A stretch of DNA of 15,809 bases from Rhodoferax sp. UBA6134 (lineage in GTDB: Bacteria; Pseudomonadota; Gammaproteobacteria; Burkholderiales; Burkholderiaceae_C): the NCBI GenBank assembly GCA_002422455.1, contig DIVK01000018.1, positions 1 through 15,809 on the forward strand, given 5' to 3'. Within the stretch, counting starts at the first letter, position 1. Each line of letters starts with the position of its first letter. The translations under genes were made by a program, and so were the position numbers. This document shows positions 7,929-14,394 of the stretch, piece by piece. A model generated the notes under the pieces. That model was not told where the DNA came from, made no database searches, and saw only the letters and a program-made list of their open reading frames with translations.

Positions 7929-10217
7929 GGTTCCCCCGCGCGAGCGGGGATAGGCCCCTGGCATCCGCCGGTTTTACGGTGAAAAACTCGGTTCCCCCGC
8001 GCGAGCGGGGATAGGCCCGTCGCGCAGGACCTCTCGTCAAAAGAGATCGGGGTTCCCCCGCGCGAGCGGGGATAGGCCCAATTGGCGGCGGCATGTCGGA
8101 ATCGTCAGTGCGGTTCCCCCGCGCGAGCGGGGATAGGCCCACTGGCGGCTTTTTTTTGCAAGGAGCTACGTAGGTTCCCCCGCGCGAGCGGGGATAGGCC
8201 CCCGGGTCCGGGAAGCTGCGGCCATCTATCCACGGTTCCCCCGCGCGAGCGGGGATAGGCCCTGTTGATCGGCGTTTAAAACATCCCAAGACTTGGTTCC
8301 CCCGCGCGAGCGGGGATAGGCCCTGCTCGGCGAAGTGCTTGCGGATGAGCTTGACGGTTCCCCCGCGCGAGCGGGGATAGGCCCCGCACACCACCGCCAT
8401 GGCAGACCCAAAAATCGGTTCCCCCGCGCGAGCGGGGATAGGCCCTGCGCGCCCTCGGGCGGTGCCGACGTCAAACCGGTTCCCCCGCGCGAGCGGGGAT
8501 AGGCCCAAGCGCGCCGATGCCGAGATTGAATCGATGCGGGTTCCCCCGCGCGAGCGGGGATAGGCCCCTCTCTGCGGCCGCGATCAAGGCTTGCTGCTGG
8601 GTTCCCCCGCGCGAGCGGGGATAGGCCCATGCAATTTATGACGCCATTACCCACCTGCTCGGTTCCCCCGCGCGAGCGGGGATAGGCCCGCACCTGCAAC
8701 GCACCTGCAACGCGAACAGGTCGTTCCACCTGGGTTCCCCCGCGCGAGCGGGGATAGGCCCTTGTCTAAATCAATCTTGTGCTGGGCAAACTTGGTTCCC
8801 CCGCGCGAGCGGGGATAGGCCCTGCTGCGACGACTTCGGCCAATGCACCCAGGGGGTTCCCCCGCGCGAGCGGGGATAGGCCCACGCCTTGGCTCCCTCA
8901 TTGAGGCGCTGTTCAGGTTCCCCCGCGCGAGCGGGGATAGGCCCCGCGTGCGCACCGAAGAGGCCGTGGCCGCCGCGGTTCCCCCGCGCGAGCGGGGATA
9001 GGCCCCTGGTGCCGCTTTCAAAAGTCAAGCCGATCGAGGTTCCCCCGCGCGAGCGGGGATAGGCCCGCGCTCAAGGGCCGCTACATCGGCAACGTCGAGG
9101 TTCCCCCGCGCGAGCGGGGATAGGCCCACGTCGATGCTGGCAATGATGGCGTGGCGGCGGTTCCCCCGCGCGAGCGGGGATAGGCCCCGGTGAGTCGCCA
9201 GTACCGATGCGCCGCCACGGTTCCCCCGCGCGAGCGGGGATAGGCCAAAGCGGGCGATGCTGCAGAGAGCGCAGCTGAGGTTCCCCCGCGCGAGCGGGGA
9301 TAGGCCCGCGGTGACTGCCACGGCTGGCAGCGTGACCGGGTTCCCCCGCGCGAGCGGGGATAGGCCCCTAGAAATTATAAAAAGCCGCTGCATCGAAGAG
9401 TTCCCCCGCGCGAGCGGGGATAGGCCGTTTTGAATCGAGCTGCTCATCCGTCATATCTGGTTCCCCCGCGCGAGCGGGGATAGGCCGTGACCTCGCATGT
9501 CCCGATTGCAACCGCATCCGTTCCCCCGCGCGAGCGGGGATAGGCCCTCAGTGGCCGCCAGCTTGTCCAGCAGCACCTGGGTTCCCCCGCGCGAGCGGGG
9601 ATAGGCCCAACACAGCGACCGGGCGCCAGATCGACCAGACGGTTCCCCCGCGCGAGCGGGGATAGGCCCTCACACCACACCGGATTTCGATGAGTGGATT
9701 TGGTTCCCCCGCGCGAGCGGGGATAGGCCCGCACAAGATACTGACAGGGAAAGTGATCGGAAGGTTCCCCCGCGCGAGCGGGGATAGGCCCACCACGTCG
9801 CGGTTCAGCCGCACCTCCACCGCGGTTCCCCCGCGCGAGCGGGGATAGGCCCGGTCTCGGTCATGAAAATCACGCCGTCCGTGCGGTTCCCCCGCGCGAG
9901 CGGGGATAGGCCCTCAGCCCAAGTCTCGGCAATTTTCAGGCCATCGGTTCCCCCGCGCGAGCGGGGATAGGCCCAGGCGGATTTTTTTTCCTCATTTTTT
10001 GACCTGGTTCCCCCGCGCGAGCGGGGATAGGCCCCTTTCGGGGAAAGCTGCACACGGACAAAACCAGGTTCCCCCGCGCGAGCGGGGATAGGCCGCACGC
10101 CTATCGATACCAAAAGCGTATGGCCTTGGTTCCCCCGCGCGAGCGGGGATAGGCCCGAGCCAGCTTTTTCGCGCAGGCAACTTATCGGGGTTCCCCCGCG
10201 CGAGCGGGGATAGGCCC
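7929..10217 (+). CRISPR. Type I-E CRISPR array, 38 repeats and 37 spacers
   Basis: Repeats are 29 nt: they begin GGTTCCCCC, fold as CCCCGC-GCGA-GCGGGG and end ATAGGCCC. The first repeat is 7929-7957 and repeat 38 is 10189-10217. Spacers are 32 nt, except spacer 13 (8690-8732, 43 nt), spacers 20-26 (31 nt each) and spacer 34 (31 nt). The last base is C in most repeats but A in repeat 22 (9247) and G in repeats 25, 26 and 36, consistent with a PAM-derived end base as in E. coli. The first base is A in repeat 25 (9399) and C in repeat 27 (9519). The near-identity of the repeats and the intact cas1-cas2 suggest a recently active array. A 39th repeat follows after 944 bp of phage DNA. Confidence 0.99.
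8690..8732 (+). repeat. Overlong spacer 13 with 11-bp tandem duplication
   Basis: The 43-nt spacer starts with GCACCTGCAAC twice in tandem (8690-8700 and 8701-8711). Removing one copy gives exactly 32 nt, the normal spacer length, so the extra 11 bp is most simply a duplication that arose after (or during) acquisition. Confidence 0.9.
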
Positions 10218-10537
10218 TGGTGGATGGCGGCATAGACCTTGTTGCTGCCGACCACCGCATTGTTGCTGTCAAAGCGCTGCACGATGGATGCCGCCAGCCC
10301 CCCGCCCGAGCGTTGCAATATCTTGCCCGGCCAGGTGCCTTGCTTGGTGCGCGCGAGCTTGGTGCCGGGGTGCAGGTCTTGCCACTTGGGCCGGCCCTCC
10401 TGCTCGAAGTTGTCTTCCGCCGCGCGGAACATGACGCCCGCCACCGAGCGCATCAGCGGCCGCTTGTCATTCATCTGGGCGGCCGCCTGGCGCAGGGCGT
10501 TCAGGATGGGTTTGTATTCAATGCGTGCTTCGATCAT
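10218..10537 (-). pseudogene. Phage virion morphogenesis protein (Mu gpG-like), 3'-truncated by a CRISPR repeat
   Basis: The first 107 residues of a Mu gpG-like protein, a tail/head-completion factor of the phage virion morphogenesis family, are present. The segment 'NFEQEGRPKWQDLHPGT', then 'GKILQRSGGGLAASI' and 'VGSNKVYAAIHQ', match the family pattern. Members normally continue Phe-Gly-Gly after 'IHQ'; here the next codons are repeat sequence. The ATG at 10537 is preceded by AGGA at suitable distance. The apparent open frame down to 9992 is only repeat and spacer DNA read in frame and is not part of the gene. It cannot make a complete protein. Its CRISPR-oriented transcript would be antisense to the phage mRNA. 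Confidence 0.85.
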
Positions 10538-10639
10538 GGTTTTATCCTATCATTGGCGGGCCAGTGTCGGAATCCTTCCGAGGCAGCATCGCCAGGTGCG
10601 AGCACTAGCGGGGCTGGACACCCCGTACTGGCATCCCTC
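10538..10639. other. Noncoding gap between the phage F-like and G-like genes
   Basis: This 102-nt stretch lies inside the phage fragment. It contains two short inverted repeats (CGGAA-TCC-TTCCG and CGGGG-CTGGACA-CCCCG on the + strand) and, at its left end on the - strand, the AGGA ribosome binding site of the G-like gene. No open frame or repeat is visible. Confidence 0.5.
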
Positions 10640-11161
10640 TCAATTGCGCCGCAGCCTGTCTCTGATTTCACGCTGCGCCTTCTCCCGGCTGGTCTTGATC
10701 AGGTGGATCACATACAGCTCATGCCGCTTCGCGGTGGCCTTGAGCGCCAGTCGCCACACCACGCCAGCCTCGAACAAAAACACCAGGCGATTGTTGCCCT
10801 GCGCAAAAGCCTCGCCCTGGTCAACGATGTCAGGGATGCGCCGGTAGTCATCCACCGTCAGCTCCGGGTGTTTGTCCCGCTGCTTGGCCAGCGTCTCGCT
10901 GCTCAGATAAGCCACCGACGTGTCAGCCTGCAGCCTGGTCTGGTCTTGCGGGCGCAGCTTGGCCACCGGGAAAGCCCCCTGCGCCTTGCCGGCCACGAAG
11001 TCCTGGAACGCGGGGCCCTGCATGGCGGTGTCGATATACCGGCGTGAGAGCTGCACGTCGGCCGCCTCCAGCCGAGGCTGCCAGGCATTGAGGCCGGGGT
11101 TGTTGCTGAAGCCAGCGTCGGGCTGGAACTTGCCGCCCGGCAGGCTCTTGTCCACCAGCCG
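10640..11161 (-). pseudogene. C-terminal part of Mu F-like phage head morphogenesis protein with a nuclease-like tail, 5'-truncated
   Basis: The frame enters directly from repeat 39 and reads RLVDKSLPGGKFQPDAGFSN..., with 'PDAGFSNNPG' resembling the end of the SPP1 gp7/Mu F-like head morphogenesis domain. The following about 130 residues ('AYLSSETLAKQRDKHPEL', 'DDYRRIPDIVDQG', 'VVWRLALKATAKRHELYVIHL') resemble the phage-associated barnase/EndoU/colicin/RelE-like nuclease domains (PBECR group) found at the end of such proteins. The GTG at 11155 is an in-frame codon rather than a believable start. The N-terminal structural domain is missing. The nuclease-like label is based on pattern recognition and is moderately certain. 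Confidence 0.7.
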
Positions 11162-11190
11162 GGTTCCCCCGCGCGAGCGGGGATAGGCCC
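11162..11190 (+). CRISPR. Type I-E CRISPR repeat 39, distal side of the phage fragment
   Basis: A full 29-nt repeat identical to the array consensus, including the terminal C, in the same orientation as the main array and 944 nt from repeat 38. Terminal repeats are often degenerate; this one is not. No further I-E repeat follows. Confidence 0.97.
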
Positions 11191-11272
11191 GTAGGGTTTC
11201 CTTGTTTATTGATACCCGTATCAGGCGGTTCGCCCGTCAGTGATGACGGGCATCCCAGAACAGGCGGTCACC
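11191..11272. other. Noncoding spacer region between I-E and I-F-like repeats
   Basis: No open frame is supported here. Two perfect inverted repeats are visible: TGATAC-CC-GTATCA (11210-11223) and GCCCGTCA-GTGA-TGACGGGC (11232-11251), the latter with a GNRA-type loop. Neither is followed by a T-run on either strand, so neither is a convincing intrinsic terminator. The first 32 nt after repeat 39 could be an orphan spacer. Confidence 0.5.
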
Positions 11273-11300
11273 GTTCACTGCCGCATAGGCAGATCAGAAA
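11273..11300 (+). CRISPR. Solitary type I-F-like CRISPR repeat
   Basis: The 28-nt element starts GTTCACTGCCG, has CATA at the apex, then GGCAG, and ends ATCAGAAA. This is the classic type I-F (Ypest) repeat pattern, with the CTGCC/GGCAG stem and AGAAA tail. No second copy occurs at the expected 60-nt period on either side, and no I-F cas genes are in the window. It is therefore a lone relic or an orphan site, 82 nt beyond the last I-E repeat and 27 nt from the end of the patatin gene. Confidence 0.75.
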
Positions 11301-11327
11301 TGCGCGGAATCCGTGCCAGTGCTGCTT

Positions 11328-12605
11328 TCACATAGTGTTGAATTGCTTGTCTTCTGCGGGTTGGCCGGAGGGTGGCTGCGTGGCGGAACGGGTTTCTCTC
11401 CAGTCGAAGAACTCGCAGATTTCGTCGCGCTGTTTTTGTGTATCGGCGTAACCCAATGCCATCAGTTCACGGGTGTAGCCGGACTCGAACAGCAAATAGC
11501 TTGCCAGCGCCGCGCCTCTGATGTCCGTTGTGTCGGCGGAGACCCCGATGCTCCCGAGCATGGTGCGCACGGCGGATGGCAAGTCCCGCACGTGACGGGC
11601 GGCGATGGCGTCCAGCCGTTGCGAGGGGGCGATCACCAGAAGTTCTATGGGCCGCAGGGGACTGGAACTGCGCGCTGCGGGCGGCACCAGTGACATGGTC
11701 AGGTTGATGCGGCGTGCCCGCTCCACGTCCACCGCCAGGGCATCCAGAAAGATGCTCGACAGGGTGTGACCGGCAATCTGCGCCAGCGAAGGGTAATTGC
11801 TGGTGGTGTGCAGGTGCGTCTCGTTGGGGGGCTCGGTCATGCGTCCGGCGCCCACCACCAGGATGCGACTGGCTCCCAAATGTATGGCGGATGCCACCGG
11901 GGCCGACTGGCGCATGGAGCCGTCACCAAAATATTCGGTTTGTCCGTTGATTTTCAGGGGGATGGCCGGGAACACGAAGGGAATGGCCGATGACGCCATC
12001 AAATGTTCACGCGTGATGCGGTGGCGCACTGAGTGGCGTTGCGAGCGCACCCAGGGCCGGATCTGTTTATGGCCCTGAAAAAAAGTGATGTGCTCGCCCG
12101 AACTGTAGCTCGATGCGGTGACCGCCAGCGCGTGCAAATGTCCCTGACGGATGAGCCGGGGCAAGCGCTCCAGCGGCACCAGTCTGGTCAGTAGTTCGTG
12201 CAGGGGGGCGTTGTCCAGCAGCGAGCGCGGTTTCAGGCGCCGCCACTTGGCCAGCAGCCAGCCCACGGACAGCAGCGTCAGCCAGGTGGCACCCGTGCGC
12301 ATGATGCCCAGGGAGTCGGCCCGGTAGACCTGATGCGAATGAAAGTTTTTCCAGGTATCCGCAATGCGGCGCACGGCGTCGTCAAAATCATCGGCGCCAC
12401 AGGCCAGGGCCGCGGCATTGATGGCGCCGGCCGAAGTGCCGGTGATGATGGGAAACGGGTTGGCCTGGGCGAGCGCGCCGGTGGTTTTTCTGATGTCGGC
12501 GATGGCTTCCAGAACCCCGACCTGGTAAGCCGCACGCGCTCCGCCGCCGGTGAGCAAGAGCCCGGTCACGGGCTGGCCGGGGGATGTGGGAGGGTGGTTC
12601 AGCAT
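11328..12605 (-). CDS. Patatin-like phospholipase family protein
   Basis: A predicted serine lipid acyl hydrolase of the patatin family. The 425-residue protein has the oxyanion-hole loop GGGARAAYQVG (residues 20-30), the nucleophile elbow GTSAGA with Ser58, and the catalytic aspartate in FGDGS (about Asp228), giving an intact Ser-Asp dyad. A weakly hydrophobic stretch (LTLLSVGWLLA, about 109-119) may associate with the membrane. I chose the ATG at 12605 because 'MLNHPPTSPGQPVTGLLLTGGG' leads straight into the domain; the in-frame start at 12716 would cover the whole divergent promoter region up to apbC. It is divergent from apbC and shows no functional link to CRISPR. Substrate unknown. Confidence 0.9.
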   Translation of the reverse strand: MLNHPPTSPGQPVTGLLLTGGGARAAYQVGVLEAIADIRKTTGALAQANPFPIITGTSAGAINAAALACGADDFDDAVRRIADTWKNFHSHQVYRADSLGIMRTGATWLTLLSVGWLLAKWRRLKPRSLLDNAPLHELLTRLVPLERLPRLIRQGHLHALAVTASSYSSGEHITFFQGHKQIRPWVRSQRHSVRHRITREHLMASSAIPFVFPAIPLKINGQTEYFGDGSMRQSAPVASAIHLGASRILVVGAGRMTEPPNETHLHTTSNYPSLAQIAGHTLSSIFLDALAVDVERARRINLTMSLVPPAARSSSPLRPIELLVIAPSQRLDAIAARHVRDLPSAVRTMLGSIGVSADTTDIRGAALASYLLFESGYTRELMALGYADTQKQRDEICEFFDWRETRSATQPPSGQPAEDKQFNTM

Positions 12606-12719
12606 GGGTGCATTATCGACTGCGGCACGGTGCGCCCCGCTTGTGGACAAGCCTGTATGTGCCCGCGCCTGCAAGGTTAAAACAGTCTTCGCTAGACTAG
12701 CGTCCAACAGGAGCAAGCG
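12606..12719. promoter_or_regulatory. Divergent intergenic region between patatin gene and apbC
   Basis: These 114 nt should hold both promoters. Two small perfect inverted repeats are seen: CTTGT-GG-ACAAG (12640-12651) and GCTAG-A-CTAGC (12691-12701). TAGACT inside the second could be a poor -10 element for apbC, but no good -35 is present. The apbC ribosome binding site AGGAG (12709-12713) lies 6 nt before its ATG. Confidence 0.4.
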
Positions 12720-13811
12720 ATGGCAGTGACAGAGCAGCGGGTGATGGATGCCTTGAAGGGTGTCGTCGACCCCAACACCGGGCGGGACTTCGTGTCCGCC
12801 AAAGGCATCAAAAATTTAACCCTTACCGGTGGTGACGTGGCGTTTGATGTTGAGCTGGGCTATCCGGCCAGGAGCCAGATCGACGGATTTCGCCAGGCGC
12901 TGACCGCCGCCGCCCAAGGGGTGGCTGGTGTGGGCAAGGTGTCGGTCAACATTACCATGAAGGTCGTGCCGCATGCGGTGCAGCGCGGCGTGCAGCTGCT
13001 GCCCAAGGTGAAGAACATTGTGGCGGTGGCCTCTGGCAAGGGGGGCGTGGGCAAGAGTACGACGGCTGTCAATCTGGCGCTGGCGCTGGCCGCCGAAGGT
13101 GCCAGCGTGGGTCTGCTGGATGCCGATATTTACGGGCCGAGCGTGCCCATGATGATGGGGCTTGAGGGGCGGCCCGAGAGCGCGGACGGAAAAACCATGG
13201 AGCCGCTGGAGAACTACGGTGTGCAGGTCATGTCCATCGGTTTTCTGGTGGCGCAGGACGAGGCCATGATCTGGCGCGGCCCCATGGCCACCCAGGCGCT
13301 GGAGCAACTGCTGCGCCAGACCAACTGGCGCGAGCTGGACTACCTGATCGTGGACATGCCGCCAGGCACGGGTGATATTCAGCTCAGCCTGTCGCAGCGC
13401 GTGCCGATGACCGGCGCCGTGGTGGTCACCACGCCGCAGGACATCGCGCTGCTGGACGCCAAAAAGGGCATCAGGATGTTCGAAAAAGTCGGCGTGCCAA
13501 TCCTGGGCATTGTGGAGAACATGGCGGCGCACGTGTGCAGCAGGTGTGGTCACGTGGAACATGTTTTTGGCGCCGATGGCGGCAAAAAAATGGCGGCTGA
13601 CTATGGCATGGATTACCTGGGTGCCTTGCCGCTTGATATGCAGATTCGCCTGCAGGCCGACAGCGGCAAGCCCACGGTGGTGTCCGACCCCGGCGGTGAG
13701 GTGGCAGGCATTTACAAGGCGGTGGCGCGGCAGGTGGCAGTGTCGATTGCGGCCAAAAACAAGGACTTTTCCTCCAGGTTTCCATCCATCAGGATTTCAA
13801 AAGATACTTGA
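12720..13811 (+). CDS. apbC: Fe-S cluster carrier ATPase ApbC/Mrp
   Basis: A cytosolic P-loop NTPase that carries and transfers iron-sulfur clusters. The 363-residue protein has an N-terminal MIP18/DUF59-type domain (about 1-90) and a ParA/MinD-type NTPase domain. It shows the deviant Walker A GKGGVGKST (106-114), the Walker B-like region 'LIVDMPPGTGD' (209-219) and the C-x-x-C pair Cys273/Cys276 that would hold the bridging cluster. A good AGGAG precedes the ATG. The gene converges on mocA with only 16 nt between the two stop codons. All key residues are present, so it looks functional. Confidence 0.95.
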   Translation: MAVTEQRVMDALKGVVDPNTGRDFVSAKGIKNLTLTGGDVAFDVELGYPARSQIDGFRQALTAAAQGVAGVGKVSVNITMKVVPHAVQRGVQLLPKVKNIVAVASGKGGVGKSTTAVNLALALAAEGASVGLLDADIYGPSVPMMMGLEGRPESADGKTMEPLENYGVQVMSIGFLVAQDEAMIWRGPMATQALEQLLRQTNWRELDYLIVDMPPGTGDIQLSLSQRVPMTGAVVVTTPQDIALLDAKKGIRMFEKVGVPILGIVENMAAHVCSRCGHVEHVFGADGGKKMAADYGMDYLGALPLDMQIRLQADSGKPTVVSDPGGEVAGIYKAVARQVAVSIAAKNKDFSSRFPSIRISKDT

Positions 13812-13827
13812 GCGGCGCAGGGCGCCC

Positions 13828-14394
13828 TCAGGCACCTGCGATGTCGGCCGGCGTGTCGATGTCCGCAAAAATTCCGGCGTCCTCGCACGCAAGCAGCTCA
13901 ATTCGCCCGGCATGGGCGGCAAGCAGGGGACGGGCGCCCTGGTCGCCGCTGAGCTGGGCGAGGTCGTGGAAAAAGGCGCGCGAAAACCCGACCGGGTGGC
14001 CGCGCCGCCCCTGGCGGCTGGGGGCCGCGATCGGCGCGCCGGAGCGGAGCAGGCGGGCCACGCCGTGCAGGGTGTCGGGCTGGATGAACGGCATGTCGGC
14101 CAGGGCGATCAGCCAGCCGTGCGCATCTTTTGCAGCCGTCACGCCGAACGCCAGGCTGCTTCCCATGCCGGTGTGCGCCTCGGGACAGAAGACCACCTGC
14201 AGCCCTTCTTGTTCCAGCAGGTTTGCCAGTTGCCGATCCGACGGGCGCAGCACCGCGACGGCACGGTCAACGGCGCCCAGCAGCCTGCGCGCCGCCTGCA
14301 CGCCGAGCGGCGTGCCGTCGGCCAGGGGATGCAGCAGTTTGTCGCCTCCAAAGCGCGTGCCGGCACCCGCCGCCAGCAAAATGCCGGCGATCAC
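13828..14394 (-). CDS. MocA-like molybdenum cofactor cytidylyltransferase
   Basis: A predicted nucleotidyltransferase that attaches CMP to molybdopterin cofactor for enzymes of the xanthine dehydrogenase family. The 188-residue protein begins MIAGILLAAGAGTRFGGDKLL, the nucleotide-binding signature of the MobA/MocA superfamily (LAAG rather than the LAGG of MobA favours MocA). It has the metal-site 'ALADMPF' in the middle and 'GRRGHPVGFSRAFF' further on. The start ATG overlaps the end of the XdhC gene by 4 nt. Together with that gene and the oxidoreductase it forms a cofactor-maturation operon on the - strand. The superfamily is clear; exact nucleotide specificity is inferred from context. Confidence 0.88.
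   Translation of the reverse strand: MIAGILLAAGAGTRFGGDKLLHPLADGTPLGVQAARRLLGAVDRAVAVLRPSDRQLANLLEQEGLQVVFCPEAHTGMGSSLAFGVTAAKDAHGWLIALADMPFIQPDTLHGVARLLRSGAPIAAPSRQGRRGHPVGFSRAFFHDLAQLSGDQGARPLLAAHAGRIELLACEDAGIFADIDTPADIAGA

Larger units (their letters stand above)
10218..11161. mobile_element. 944-bp Mu-like phage fragment in spacer position, between CRISPR repeats 38 and 39
   Basis: The segment starts immediately after the last base of repeat 38 and ends immediately before the first base of perfect repeat 39. It holds no CRISPR repeat. On the - strand it carries the C-terminal part of an F-like head morphogenesis protein, then the N-terminal part of a gpG-like protein, which is the gene order of Mu-like phages. 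Both genes are cut at the repeat borders. It is about 30 times the length of a normal spacer. Origin by recombination at two former spacers is inferred from the AAC triplet at 11127-11129; single acquisition of a giant prespacer is the alternative. Confidence 0.9.

Noticed and set aside
7929..10217. Spacers matching the 944-bp fragment or the cas genes (self-targeting)
   Set aside because: Reading the spacers by eye gave no clear match in this window; a proper both-strand alignment with mismatches was not possible here.
7909..10272. Several long - strand open frames encoding repeats such as GLSPLARGN, GPIPARAGEP and AYPRSRGGT
   Set aside because: They are the three-frame translation of the CRISPR repeats and spacers, a known source of false proteins; there is no independent coding signal.
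10220..11047. + strand open frame across the phage fragment
   Set aside because: It is opposite the recognisable F-like and G-like phage genes, has no family resemblance, and begins right at the repeat border.
10218..11161. Prophage or transposon insertion in the array
   Set aside because: There are no phage ends, transposase, target-site duplication or integrase. The piece is internal to two phage genes and flush with the repeats.
11228..11260. A second, degenerate I-F repeat upstream of the lone one
   Set aside because: It shares only GTTC at the start and AGAA at the end, its stem differs, its length is 33 nt, and the spacing to the next repeat is 45 rather than 60 nt.
13812..13827. Shared terminator between convergent apbC and mocA
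   Set aside because: A small stem GGCGC-AGG-GCGCC is present, but there is no T-run on either strand and the gap is only 16 nt.
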